Shown: positions 49,378 to 59,500, counted from the first letter of the stretch. The stretch is 64,000 bases of DNA from Pseudodesulfovibrio sp. S3 (GCF_004025585.1 NZ_QTZO01000009.1:55542-119541); one strand, 5' to 3'. A program made the numbers and translations. The notes: generated by a model not told the origin, from the sequence alone.

Positions 49378-50370
49378 TTACTGGTCCATGATGTCGAAGT
49401 AGTTGGTAACCTTGATCTTGCCGGAGATGATGTCGGCCTTGGCGGCCTCAACCTTGGCCTTCATCTCGTCGGTGATCAGGGCCTCGTTGTATTTGTCCAG
49501 CGCATAGTCCACGCCGCCTTCGGCAAGCCCCAGCAGTTTGAGGCCGGGTTTCCACGAGTCGTCCTTGGCATCTCGCATGGCCTCGTACACGGCCAGGTCC
49601 ACGCGCTTGACCATGGAGGTCAGGACAGAACCGGGATGGATGTAGTTCTGGTTGGAGTCGACACCGATGGAGAACTTCTTCAGGTCGGCAGCGGCCTGGA
49701 GCACGCCCATGCCGGAACCGCCTGCTGCGGTGAAGATGACGTCTGCGCCCCGGTCGAACTGGGAGCGGGCCAGCTCACCGGCCTTGATCGGGTCACCCCA
49801 GGCAGCCGGGGTGGTGCCGGTCATGTTCTGAAAAACCTCAATGTCCTTGTTCGTATATTGTGCGCCTTCCTTGTAGCCCAGGGCGAACTTGCGGATCAGG
49901 GGTACGTCCATGCCGCCCACGAATCCGACCTTGCCGGTCTGCGATTTCATGGCCGCCAACATGCCCACCAGGAAGGAACCTTCATGTTCCTTGAAGATGA
50001 TGGACTGGACATTGGGCAGTTCGACGACCATGTCCACGATGACGAACTTGGTGTCGGGAAATTCCGGGGCGATTTTTTCCAGCGCCGAGGCAAAGGAAAA
50101 ACCCACCACCACGATCAGGTCGTTGCCTCGGGCTGCGAAGCGACGCAGGGCCTGTTCGTACTGGGATTCATTGGTAGGCTCGAAATCACGGTACTTTATG
50201 CCGAATTCATTGGAGAATTTTTCTGCCCCCATATGGGCTGCCTGGTTGAAGGATTTGTCGAATTTGCCGCCCATGTCATAGATGACGGCGGGATTGACGG
50301 CCAGGGCATTGCCGGTGAACAACACCAGAACCAAGGCAATGAGAGCGGGTATGGTGAACTTGCGGGTCAT
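49378..50370 (-). CDS. BMP-family nucleoside-binding protein 2
   Basis: This 330-aa paralogue of BMP1 has the same length and a similar signal peptide (FTIPALIALVLVLFTGNALA). Most of the mature sequence is identical; differences cluster in the ligand-proximal segments (for example QLNVQ replaced by ELPNVQ, and VYQAAGSSGLG by IFTAAGGSGMG), so the two may prefer different nucleosides. ATG 50370 follows a GGAGG site. It is the first gene of the nucleoside operon, or a separate unit given its own promoter and that of BMP1. Confidence 0.92.
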   Translation of the reverse strand: MTRKFTIPALIALVLVLFTGNALAVNPAVIYDMGGKFDKSFNQAAHMGAEKFSNEFGIKYRDFEPTNESQYEQALRRFAARGNDLIVVVGFSFASALEKIAPEFPDTKFVIVDMVVELPNVQSIIFKEHEGSFLVGMLAAMKSQTGKVGFVGGMDVPLIRKFALGYKEGAQYTNKDIEVFQNMTGTTPAAWGDPIKAGELARSQFDRGADVIFTAAGGSGMGVLQAAADLKKFSIGVDSNQNYIHPGSVLTSMVKRVDLAVYEAMRDAKDDSWKPGLKLLGLAEGGVDYALDKYNEALITDEMKAKVEAAKADIISGKIKVTNYFDIMDQ

Positions 50371-50499
50371 GCATCCTCCACGGTTGTTGTGAAAAGTTCC
50401 CGGTTTCATGCGGGCTTTTTCAAAAGAAGCCGGGCCGGTTCGCGCCCGGTCATGCACCGTCCTTCAATCGTTGAGGGACAACACAGCGCATTGGGAATC

Positions 50500-50528
50500 A
50501 TGATAATGGAAATGGACAGGAACGCCAA
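50500..50528 (-). promoter_or_regulatory. Promoter of BMP2, duplicate of the BMP1 promoter
   Basis: TTGGCG (50523-50528) and TATCAT (50500-50505) on the minus strand are spaced 17 bp; the spacer starts with the same TTCCTGT as in BMP1. The arms AACGC and GCGTT recur here with a 14-bp spacing. Variable spacing of such arms is known for CytR-type (LacI-family) operators of nucleoside genes. Confidence 0.65.
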
Positions 50529-50561
50529 CTAATTCTGCTGCGTTCCGGCAGCTAGAAGAAA

Positions 50562-50588
50562 GGCCCTGCAAAGGGTTTTTGCAGGGCC
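50562..50588 (-). terminator. Terminator after the 260-aa periplasmic protein gene
   Basis: GGCCCTGCAAA/TTTGCAGGGCC forms an 11-bp stem with a short loop, followed on the minus strand by TTTCTTC. Confidence 0.8.
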
Positions 50589-50608
50589 ATGAATTGTGCC
50601 GGGCGGGG

Positions 50609-51391
50609 TCAGTTGAACAGGTCGCCGATGGCATCGCGGATGCCGCCCTTGATCTCGTCCTTGGTCGCTTCCTTGGCGTCGTAGCCTATTTCCTTGGCGT
50701 CGTTGTCCAGGCCCATGCTGTCCTGTTGCTGGGTCGGCTGCTGGGCCTGCATCTGCTGCGTGCCTTTGGGCAGTTGGTAGTATGCGGAGTTAAGATTCTT
50801 GACGGCCAATTTGGTCAGGCGCATCTGGTCGCCGTAGCGGAGCATGCCGCCGTAGCCCATCTTCTTGGCCTCATCCAGGGAATCCTGGAAGGATTGGCCC
50901 ATGGAATGGGTCAGGACTTCGGCCATGGCGATCCATCCGTCGGTGAGCTTCTTTATGTTGGAGTGTGTGGACAGCACCATCTCGTCCCGGCTGACCACTT
51001 TCCCGTCTTCGAGGACCACGGCTTCGTATATCGTGCCCTTGTATCCGGCCACGGTTTCCGTTTTGCCGGTTTTTTCGTAACGGACTTCGTAATTGGCCGG
51101 GTCGTCGCCTCCGCCGAACATGGACGAAAGCCCGCTGGCCATACCGGCCATGGCACCCATGTCCATGGCATTGCACTGGCCGTCTTCACAGGTCACGGAG
51201 TAGACCTTGCCGTTGGACAGCAGGGTGTAGGTCGTGGGCGAAGTGTCCATGCGCACATGCTGGTTGTCCCTGGTGCACATGGTGACCATGGTCCCGTCGG
51301 AATAGGTATAGGTGGCGATGATGTCGGACGCCGCCATTGCGCTCATCGGCATGGCCAATATAAGACAAACGGAAAAAAGAAATTTACGCAT
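50609..51391 (-). CDS. Periplasmic protein of unknown function, DUF4412-like
   Basis: This 260-aa protein has a signal peptide (FLFSVCLILAMPMSAMAA). Its mature part starts SDIIATYTYSDGTMVTMCTRDNQHVRMDT (core GTMVTMCTRDNQHVRMDT) and continues with repeated short strands, GYKGTIYEAVVLEDGKVV among them, which recalls DUF4412 (secreted, beta-rich, unknown role). A Met/Gly-rich loop (MDMGAMAGMASGLSSMFGGG) and a Gln-rich stretch near the C-terminus stand out. ATG 51391 is chosen; AGGAGG lies close before it. Confidence 0.68.
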   Translation of the reverse strand: MRKFLFSVCLILAMPMSAMAASDIIATYTYSDGTMVTMCTRDNQHVRMDTSPTTYTLLSNGKVYSVTCEDGQCNAMDMGAMAGMASGLSSMFGGGDDPANYEVRYEKTGKTETVAGYKGTIYEAVVLEDGKVVSRDEMVLSTHSNIKKLTDGWIAMAEVLTHSMGQSFQDSLDEAKKMGYGGMLRYGDQMRLTKLAVKNLNSAYYQLPKGTQQMQAQQPTQQQDSMGLDNDAKEIGYDAKEATKDEIKGGIRDAIGDLFN

Positions 51392-51848
51392 CGCGTTCCT
51401 CCTAACGATATCTCCCGGTTGGTGCTTCCACCCTCGCACGGCCCCGTGCCGTGTTCTTCTAGTAACCTAAAAAACCCTTTAGATTCAATTAAGAATTTTT
51501 AGGGCGTCTCTGTCTGTATAAAAAAAGCAGGTTACGCCGTCCTTGAAACCGCCGGGGCCGGTCTCAGAACCCTTGGTCCTGCCGTCCCTTACGTGATGTT
51601 TTTGGCCGCCAACCAGGTGCGCGAGAGCCGGGAGCAGGTTGGCGGATCGGAGTGGTCTGGTCATGGGGACGCGGCATGGAACAGGTTTGCCTCCCCGGAT
51701 CACAAGTGGCTTTTGTAGACCAGCGAAAGGGGGTCGCGCGCTGTCGGGCTTTTGGTTCTCCGGGCAATCCCTTGATGCCTCAGAGGCTTTGATTGAAAGG
51801 CTAAGGTCAGATTTTTTTTCCCGACAGGCCCTTCACCGAGGAGAATCC
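51392..51848. other. Intergenic region, no credible gene
   Basis: These 457 bp contain short open frames on both strands with no recognisable product. The part near 51470-51500 is AT-rich and probably holds the promoter of the 260-aa protein gene. The right part leads into the MFS remnant with a well-formed ribosome-binding site (GAGGAGAA). Confidence 0.5.
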
Positions 51849-51996
51849 ATGGCGGACGTACGCAATACCCATCCCCGGATCGTGCGGGAATACATCGACG
51901 AGACGCCTGTCTGGGCCGACGGCACCCCCCTCGGCCATGGCGCCCATGATGTCAATGCGGTGGCGCATCTGGGCGTCAGCGGCTCTCCCATCAGGA
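51849..51996 (+). pseudogene. Frameshifted 5' remnant of an MFS transporter gene
   Basis: GAGGAGAA before ATG 51849 starts a frame MADVRNTHPRIVREYIDETP followed by VWADGT, which fits the N-terminus of sugar-type MFS transporters. Within about 10 codons the match moves to the next frame, which reads PMMSMRWRIWASAA and resembles the PMTxMQWRIWxLAAAGKFFEG start of the first membrane helix. The coding then stops matching, and the remainder of a roughly 450-codon gene is absent before the convergent regulator gene. A one-base insertion and a large 3' deletion explain this; it is inferred. Confidence 0.6.
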
Positions 51997-52004
51997 AAAG
52001 AAGG

Positions 52005-52038
52005 CAAGCCCCTGCAAAGGGTGCTTCGCGGGGGCTTG
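52005..52038 (-). terminator. Terminator after the AAA+ regulator gene
   Basis: CAAGCCCC/GGGGCTTG arms enclose an inner GC-rich stem; on the minus strand CTTCTTTTCC follows. It overlaps the right edge of the MFS remnant. Confidence 0.6.
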
Positions 52039-52061
52039 GGAAAAGCACGGTTCGGGGAGCG

Positions 52062-54587
52062 TCAGTCTTTGGCAGTTACTTCGTAGCGGGTGGATGGCCC
52101 TTTTCCCTGCTTGACCAGCAGTCCCCGTTTGACAAAATCCTGCAGATCATAAATGGCGGTACGCGTAGGCAGGTTCCCTCCGACCAGATCCTGATAGTCC
52201 TTGCGGGTAACGGTCCCCTGTTTGCGAATGACGGTCCATGCTTCCTTCTGGCGTACATTCAACGCGGATTCCGGTTCCTGCGGCCGGGTCGGTACCGGTC
52301 GTTCCGGCTCTTCAGCGGTTATCTCTGCCGACTTGGTGTTGTCCGTGGACGACTGTGGCTGGGCCAGGTGTGCCGGCCATGCATAGAGCTCGTTTTCCAG
52401 TCGGATTTCCTCCTGCTGGATGATGTCGTTTTCCGCCATGACGGCGGCTCGGGTGATGCAGTTTACCAATTCGCGAACATTGCCGGGCCAGTCATAGCTC
52501 GTCAGTTTGGCCAGGGCGCCCTTGCTCAGGTTGAGGTTCTCGCGCCCGGCCAGGGCTTCCGCCTGTTTCAGATAATAGACGCTGAGCAACGCGATGTTTT
52601 CCCGGTGTTCGCGCAGGGCGGGTGTGGCGATGGAGACCACCTTGAGCCGATAGTACAGATCCTCGCGGAAGGATTTGTCCTCGATAAGTGAAGGGATGTC
52701 TTCGTTGGTCGCAGCCACGATGCGCACATCCACGACCAGCTCCCGGTCGCTTCCCAGGGGTTTTACCTTTCGCGAGGCCAGAGCCCGGAGCAGCGATTGC
52801 TGGACCTTGGGCGATGCAGACTGAATCTCATCAAGGAACAGGGTTCCCCCGTTGGCCTCAATGAATGCGCCGTTCCTGTCTTCTTTCGCCTCGGAAAATG
52901 CGCCTTTGACGTGTCCGAACAGGGCGTCGAGCAGAAGGTTCTCGTCAAGCGCTCCGCAGTTTATGGAGACAAAGGGCATTTCCGAACGGGCACTGTGGTT
53001 GTGGATGGCTTCGGCCACCAACTGCTTGCCCGTGCCGGTTTCTCCGGTGATGAGCACGTCCACCTCCACTTGGGCGGCCTTGAGAATGTTTACCTTCATA
53101 TTGGAAATGGCCGGTCCGGTGCCGATGATTTCCGGGATGCGGTTCAGTTCCGCTTCGAGCAGGGTTTCCCGTTCGCGGTCAAGGGGTGCGCATTCCCGTC
53201 TGTTGACATTGAGGATGGCCTCGTCCTTGGCCTGAATCTCCACCATCTGTTTTTTGACCCGCCGGATGATGTTATTGATGGAGTCCTGCAGGGTGGTGAT
53301 GTCGAATCCGCTGTAGGGAAGGTGAATTTCTTCCATCTCTTCCATACGACTCTGAGAGTTCACCTTGGCGGCAAGGATGCTGATCGGCTTGGTCAGAATT
53401 CGTCCGAACCAGTATATGAGGATCGAAATCAGGATGATGGTCCCGGCTGTCACCAGGAGCATCATGTCCAGGTTTTTGTATCCGGCCACAATGGGGAGTT
53501 GGCTTCTGTCCACAAAGACCACCCCTCCATAGACCGAGGGAGCGCTGTGGGCATCTTTGCGAAAGGTTACCGGGGCATAGCTGAAATAGAAAGAACTGAC
53601 CGCGGAATTCCCGGCATGAGTCTCCGGCACCTTCTGGAGGCCGGTTTTGCCCTTTTGCAACTCTGCCACCGCATTCCAGTACAGCGCCTGCTTGTCATTG
53701 GGCCGGAAGGCAGCACTGTGGCCGGGTTTGCCAAGGGCTCCGCTGAATCCGTCACGAGCGTGGTATGTGGTCAGCTTTTTGTCGGTGTCCGCATAGTCCT
53801 CTGATTGAAAGAGTATCCACCCATCGTTGTTCAGGAAATAGCTGAATCGCAGCTCATCACTTCGAGGAAAGGCCCACAGAGGTGACTGTTTGGAGTTGTG
53901 CCAGGACAGGATATTGCGAAATCGTGTGGCATCGACCGACAGAAACAGGATGCCGGGAGGAGTCGAGCCGTCTCCCGGAGTACTGGTGTAGAATCGGATG
54001 ACGTTCGAGGTTTTGAACCTGTTGGAGGTTCTTTCGGTGGGTATGGGGTAGGTCACTTCGAGTATGTCCGAAAGTACAACCTGTCCCGGCGTAAGAGTCC
54101 CGACCCTGTTCAGCTCTCCAAAGGGGGTCGGCTGCACCTTTTCAAGTTCAGGTTCCTGGATTTCGTGGACGGTTTTGCCCTGCCGGACCAAAACCACGGG
54201 GCGGCCTCCCGATGCCGGGAGGAAGCACAGCTCGAAATAGGGCTTTCCGCCGGAGGCCAGACGTCTTTCAAACATTGTGGACAGCGCTTCCGCATCCATT
54301 TCCCCTTGTGCAAAGAACAGAAGGTCCGAGCGGCATTCTTCCAGATATTGTTCCATCTCATGGGCAACGGCCATGGTGTGCATCTTCACGGTGCGTTTGA
54401 GCGCGATATCGATGAATTCTTCAGATACCGTATATGAGGCATAGCCGGTTATCAGGAGAATGAGCACGATGGACGGGAGCAGGGCGAGAAGGAGCTTTCC
54501 GCGTAACCCGAGTTTGCGAATGAGACCGGGAGCTTGTTTGCGCCTTGGGGAGGGAGTCTGCATGTTCGGAGTCTTGGGTTCTGACAT
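52062..54587 (-). CDS. Membrane-anchored sigma-54 activator-family AAA+ regulator with GAFSEA loop
   Basis: This 841-aa protein has one membrane segment (about 31-50), a long extracytoplasmic sensor domain (to about 375), a second membrane segment, a HAMP-like linker (about 395-450) and a AAA+ domain. The AAA+ core has Walker A GETGTGKQ (about 515), Walker B GGTLFLDEI (about 580) and arginine-finger region FREDLYYRL. The loop that contacts sigma-54 reads GAFSEA, not GAFTGA. The C-terminus is not a Fis HTH but a winged-helix-like domain (RQKEAWTVIRKQGTVTRKDY). ATG 54587 is used. It is divergent from the kinase gene. Direct sensing without a receiver domain is implied. Confidence 0.85.
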   Translation of the reverse strand: MSEPKTPNMQTPSPRRKQAPGLIRKLGLRGKLLLALLPSIVLILLITGYASYTVSEEFIDIALKRTVKMHTMAVAHEMEQYLEECRSDLLFFAQGEMDAEALSTMFERRLASGGKPYFELCFLPASGGRPVVLVRQGKTVHEIQEPELEKVQPTPFGELNRVGTLTPGQVVLSDILEVTYPIPTERTSNRFKTSNVIRFYTSTPGDGSTPPGILFLSVDATRFRNILSWHNSKQSPLWAFPRSDELRFSYFLNNDGWILFQSEDYADTDKKLTTYHARDGFSGALGKPGHSAAFRPNDKQALYWNAVAELQKGKTGLQKVPETHAGNSAVSSFYFSYAPVTFRKDAHSAPSVYGGVVFVDRSQLPIVAGYKNLDMMLLVTAGTIILISILIYWFGRILTKPISILAAKVNSQSRMEEMEEIHLPYSGFDITTLQDSINNIIRRVKKQMVEIQAKDEAILNVNRRECAPLDRERETLLEAELNRIPEIIGTGPAISNMKVNILKAAQVEVDVLITGETGTGKQLVAEAIHNHSARSEMPFVSINCGALDENLLLDALFGHVKGAFSEAKEDRNGAFIEANGGTLFLDEIQSASPKVQQSLLRALASRKVKPLGSDRELVVDVRIVAATNEDIPSLIEDKSFREDLYYRLKVVSIATPALREHRENIALLSVYYLKQAEALAGRENLNLSKGALAKLTSYDWPGNVRELVNCITRAAVMAENDIIQQEEIRLENELYAWPAHLAQPQSSTDNTKSAEITAEEPERPVPTRPQEPESALNVRQKEAWTVIRKQGTVTRKDYQDLVGGNLPTRTAIYDLQDFVKRGLLVKQGKGPSTRYEVTAKD

Positions 54588-54683
54588 CGGTTCTTCCTTT
54601 TGGTAAGGCTTTGGGAGACAGCATGCCGAGCTTCTCCCATGTCTTGCGGGTATGCCCACTTCAAGTCTTTGTCAAACGCTTTC

Positions 54684-54699
54684 TGGCATGATGATTGCT
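54684..54699 (+). promoter_or_regulatory. Sigma-54 (-24/-12) promoter of the dCache kinase gene
   Basis: TGGCATGATGATTGCT has the GG and GC spaced correctly and matches the consensus TGGCACG-N4-TTGCW at all but one position. The start site would be about 100 nt before ATG 54810. ATTGCTAAAT of the -12 region recurs at 54736-54745. Confidence 0.82.
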
Positions 54700-54809
54700 A
54701 AATCTGCCTTGAGAGCATCTCGCCACGCTGGTGGTATTGCTAAATTAATTACCAGTTGAAATGTATCATTAAAAAAATTTATATCTTGCAACAATCGGGC
54801 GGATTTACC

Positions 54810-56486
54810 ATGAAGAAGAACGCAAAATCTTGCGAGACTCACAAACTCCTCCTCACAACCATGATCCTCATGCCCGCAGTACCCCTCCTGCTGTCGGTGG
54901 CCGTGGGTTTTTTCTCTTTTTCTGATGTGACCAAGCGGTTCGCGATTTCTTCCATCCGGCAGGTCGCCTTGGATCACAAGAAAATGATTGATGATTTTCT
55001 TTGGGAACGGCGCAACGACCTGGAGTCGTTTTTAACCATGATTCCGGCTGAATCGTTGACGGGAGCGGCTGTCAGAGACGAAGTCGATGCCATGCAGAGC
55101 GTCGGCAGGGCCGTTTTTCAGGATATGGGAATCATTGGTCCGCAGGGGCGGCATGTGGCCTATGCCGGTCCTTACGAGTTGACCGACAAGGATTACCGGG
55201 AGGCTCAATGGTATCTGGAGACTTTGAAGAATGGGTACTACGTCAGTGATGTTTTCCTGGGCTATCGGGGTGTCCCGCACTTCGTGATCGCTGTTGCCCG
55301 ACATGTGAACGGGCAGGCGTGGGTTTTGCGTGCAACCATTGATCCCGGCGTGTTCGGGAAGATCGTCAACGTGGTCAATATCGGCGATTCCGGTGAGGCG
55401 TATATAGTGAATCATGATGGGTGGTTTCAGACCCGGCGGCGCTCAGGTGGCGCATTGCTGGAGCGGGATACGTGCGTCTATCCTGCCCAGACCGACGGAC
55501 TCATGACCTTTACCGGAGAAGACAGGGCCGTGGACTATCTGTTTGCTTCCGCTCTGATCAATGGCGGCAAGTGGCGGCTCCTCGTCCGTCAGAAGAAGGA
55601 GGAGGCATTTCACTCCACGGTCATGGCGGCATATGCGGTTGCGCTGGTTCTTCTCGTCGGCGGGGCGATAATCGTGTCTCTGGCTTTCGTTATAAGCCGT
55701 CGTCTGCTGGATACCCTGCGCGAACAGGCAGAGGCAGTGTACAAGCTGGAGAATCAGCTGTTGCAGGCGGCAAGGCTGGCCGAGTTGGGAGAAATGGCTG
55801 CCGGGTTCGCCCATGAGATCAACAACCCGCTCCAGATAATGAAGACCGACCTTGCATTGCTCGATTTGAATCTCAAGGATGTCGCGGAGGAAAAGGGGGA
55901 CAGCACCACTATCCCTGAGATTATGGAAATAGCCGAACAGTTTCAGATTCAGATCGGGCGATGCGCCGCCATTACGCGGGAGATTCTCCGTTTCGGCAGG
56001 CAGGATGCCCCGCAATTGCAGCCCATTGACCTGACCACCTACCTGCCGAAGGTATGGGCCATGGTCGAGAACAAGGCCACGGTTCACGGTGTGCAGCTGA
56101 GTTGTGAGGTGGATGCGGGTGTTCCGTCAATTGAAGCGGACCCCGGTCAGTTGCAGCAGGTCATGATAAACCTGATGAACAATGCCATTCACGCGGTGGT
56201 GGAACGCAACGGCTCCCATGGTGGCAGGATTGATGTTGCCGCGCACGGCGATGAGCGGGGCAATGCGGTCATTACCGTGAAGGATAACGGCTCCGGCATG
56301 AGCCAGGACACCCTGGCCAAGATATTCCTGCCGTTTTTTACCACCAAGGCTCCGGGTCAGGGAACGGGCCTTGGTTTGTCGGTCTGTCACAGCATCATAG
56401 ACTCCATGGGCGGAGAACTTACGGTGGACAGCCGCAAGGGTGAAGGCGCTACCTTCACCGTGGTGATACCGGGCAAGAGCAGCTAA
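54810..56486 (+). CDS. dCache-type sensor histidine kinase
   Basis: This 558-aa kinase has two membrane segments (LTTMILMPAVPLLLSVAVGFF and VALVLLVGGAIIVSLAFVI) flanking a roughly 230-residue periplasmic domain with the dCache-like order FQDMGIIGPQGRHVAYAGPY, DYREAQWYLET, and VLRATIDPGVFGKIV. Then follow HisKA with phosphoacceptor in FAHEINNPLQIMK and HATPase with NLMNNAIHAV, DNGSGM and GTGLGLSV. Of the NtrB/DctB type, it should phosphorylate the receiver proteins encoded nearby at 59900 and 60357. It is transcribed from a sigma-54 promoter. Confidence 0.92.
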   Translation: MKKNAKSCETHKLLLTTMILMPAVPLLLSVAVGFFSFSDVTKRFAISSIRQVALDHKKMIDDFLWERRNDLESFLTMIPAESLTGAAVRDEVDAMQSVGRAVFQDMGIIGPQGRHVAYAGPYELTDKDYREAQWYLETLKNGYYVSDVFLGYRGVPHFVIAVARHVNGQAWVLRATIDPGVFGKIVNVVNIGDSGEAYIVNHDGWFQTRRRSGGALLERDTCVYPAQTDGLMTFTGEDRAVDYLFASALINGGKWRLLVRQKKEEAFHSTVMAAYAVALVLLVGGAIIVSLAFVISRRLLDTLREQAEAVYKLENQLLQAARLAELGEMAAGFAHEINNPLQIMKTDLALLDLNLKDVAEEKGDSTTIPEIMEIAEQFQIQIGRCAAITREILRFGRQDAPQLQPIDLTTYLPKVWAMVENKATVHGVQLSCEVDAGVPSIEADPGQLQQVMINLMNNAIHAVVERNGSHGGRIDVAAHGDERGNAVITVKDNGSGMSQDTLAKIFLPFFTTKAPGQGTGLGLSVCHSIIDSMGGELTVDSRKGEGATFTVVIPGKSS

Positions 56487-56505
56487 GCTCCAAGGGAGGG
56501 GCGGG

Positions 56506-59500
56506 CTAAGTACTGCAAGCGTTGACCACGCCCCTTTTTTCGAGTTTATCCGTGGCTGTTATGCCGGCTATCCGGTTTATCTGATCGAGATAGTCCCGAT
56601 ACCGCAACAGGTAGAAAGAGAGCGCTTTGGAAAAGTTGCGTCCGACCAGGCCTTCAACGAAAAGCAGGGATACGTACTGCTCTTCGGCCAGTATCTGCTG
56701 TGAGGCCAGAAAGACCGCTTTTTCATCCTGCGACATGGTCGCCATGGCCTGACGCAGGGCTTCGCGGGCGCGCGGTTTGTATGCTATTATATATAACAAA
56801 TCCAGAGCGTTGGCTATCAATTCCGGGCGGTGTTTTGTGTTTGATTCCCGGGTGAGTTGGAGAAAGGCGCCCGGCGTGTTCAGCACCTTGAGCATATCCT
56901 GTGTCGGGTACTCGATCTCCAGCCGGGAAAAGATTTCGAAAACCTGCTTGAGCTTTTCCGAATAATCCCATTGGCGCATGGCGATGTTGCGTCTGCGGTC
57001 CGCGCACCCCTCGATGACTCCGGCCACGCAGTCTGAGGCGAGTTTGGAAATGACCGCTGCCCACAGCTGGAGGACGGCCATTGGATCCGCTGTCCCGGCC
57101 ATGTTCAGGAGTATTTCCACACCTGTGTTGAACAGCATTGCTATGGGAATGGACAGGACACTTCGGAAGAAGTTGGCCGCTGCCGCTTCCTTGGGCAATC
57201 CACGGATGATGTTGTGACTCGAAATGTAGATGCCGTTGGTCAGCGCCATGATGGAGTAGAGCAGAAGCGGACCGGTCGTGGTGGTGATGCCGAACATCGA
57301 ATCCAGCACGACCGATTTGCACAGCCAATCCAGCAGGGGGACGGAAAACCCGGTGTACAGGAGCGAATCGGATATCCTTTCCCAATCTATGTAGCTGTTC
57401 CACGTAAGGTATGGTGAGCGCCGGAACCCTCCTCCGCCGAGAATGGACTGGATAACATTCCGCAGCCCGGTGATGGAGAACCAGATCACACCTCCGAGAT
57501 AGGCCAGCACCCACCATTCCTTGGTGAGATAGAAGGTGAGGAATGCCGGGACGAACCCTGCAAATATCTTGAGCAGGTTCATCAGGGATGAGTTCAAGTG
57601 GCCAATGGAGGGTTTCTGGTGGCCGGACTTGTCATGCTCGAAAAAATCCAATCCGTTTCCTTCATGGCTCATGCCGCCCAGTGCCACCACGTTGCCGCAG
57701 CACGCTTCCTCCACCCGATACTCTCGCACATGCCATCGACTGCGTGTGCGGCACAACAGGTTGCGCAACACCGGCAACTGTGCGGCAATCTTTTTAATGG
57801 CGCCGAAGATGCCGGGCGTGGTGCGCGGAAGCGTGTATTCCTTGGATTTAATGGCTATCCCTTCCACCGGGAGCCGGTCGCCTTTCCTCAGTCGCCGGAC
57901 CTCTCTCTGTGCCGACAACGGCATGGTCTCCACAACGGCGAATCCCATCCCGTGCGTTCGGGTGGACCGTCCGGTAGAGCCGCTGCCTATCTTGGTCTTG
58001 AGGGTGGACCGCTTGTAGTATTCAAGCAGGACGTTGAACCTGGCGAGCACCGAAGCCAGCACGCGTTCCCGGTCTTCGGCATCCGCAGCACCGGAGTTGC
58101 GGACCCGTTCCATGCAATCGCGGATCAACCGCTTGAGCTTGACCGCATTCTGTTCGTTGATGGCCCGTTGCAGTTGGCAGAACGGCTTTCGTTGCTTTGA
58201 CTGAAGCGGGGTCAGGTTCTTGGTGTTGAACACCTCGAAATGGGTAATTCTGCCGTGGCATTCATACAGTATTTCAAGCACATCCTCCAGTTCCAGGTCC
58301 GAGAGTATCAGGGTCAACTGACTGGCCGGGACCGCATCGCGGAGACGGGTCGTCAGTTGCGCGGGCGAAAGCGAGAGCAGTTCCGGTCCTTGCTCGGAGG
58401 AGGGCGCGTCCGGGTCGGGAATGCCTGGGTTGGCCTCTGGGCAGAGATATCGCGCAATAATCGTGTCCGCGTCCAGTGCATCCAGGGATTCGACCTGCAT
58501 GATAAAAGCCGCCTTGGTATCATAGTCGGCTTCATCGTACCCTTCACGAAGGGTATTCACCCGATCGCGGAACAGGGGCATTGCCATTTGATGAATGTAG
58601 TTGCCGAGATGTTGGATCGAAGGTTGCCCGGTGCCGATGGATTGTTCCACGTCGGCGTGGTCGATTTCCGGCAGAAGCACGTTGAATTCCTGTTGGATCG
58701 ATGTCCGATGCACTGCATTGAACGCGTCTATGGCCGCATGGACGTACCGTGTGCGGTGCGACTGCACTTCCCGGCCCTGTTCCATCAGTTTCTGTACGGC
58801 TTCCTGTCGAAAAACGCCTTCGATGTCGCTGTCGTCCTGCAATCCGCTCGGACCCCAGTCGATCTTGACGAACCTGCCGCGAAAAACCGCTTTGAACTCG
58901 ATGCCGATACGTACCTTGATGCCCAGGATGGCTGCGGAGGCAAAGAGTTCACGGGCAACGTCGAGGTCCATGTAGTCGTAGTACACGACGGTCAGGTACC
59001 GAATCCCCTTGACCCAGGCGTCCATGATCAAATGCGTGGCCGATTTCCGTCCCTTGCTGTTGGCGTCATGTACGCGGTCGTCAAAGGTTATCTGATTCCA
59101 CTCCTCCGGCATTTCAAGGAGATGATATTTGCGCAGTTGAGCCCGCAGGAATGCGACCTTTCCTTTGGCGGCCCGCCGGAAATCATGGGCCAACGCCAAC
59201 TGCTTGGGACGGTTGCCTTTGGCCCGTATCAGCTCCTTGCCGATCTGGATCAGAACCCGAGCCCGGTTGTTGCGTCTGCTGTCCCTGGCTGCAGTCAGGG
59301 TCTCGTCGCGCAAGGAAATGAGAGCCTTGATTCTGTCGGAGGCCTGGTCGGATTTCAGGGATTGCAGCAGGTGCATGATGGCATAGGCAATGCGCAATCC
59401 GGGCGCAGCGGCCAATTCCTTGATGCCATGGGGCTTGAGATACGGCTCCAAAATGGTTTTGAACTGCGCATGGTCTACTTCTCGATTCAATAGATCTTCG

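Noticed and set aside
48163..50370. The two BMP genes taken as an assembly duplication
   Set aside because: They differ at many positions in coding and promoter regions, so they are genuine paralogues rather than a repeated read.
51485..51703. A 72-aa minus-strand frame (MIRGGKPVPCRVPMTRPL...) upstream of the 260-aa protein gene
   Set aside because: No recognisable family or ribosome-binding site; composition resembles non-coding frames of GC-rich DNA.
51639..52691. A 350-aa plus-strand frame
   Set aside because: Its second half is antisense to the AAA+ regulator. Only the short segment from 51849 has protein-like character, and that is explained as an MFS remnant.
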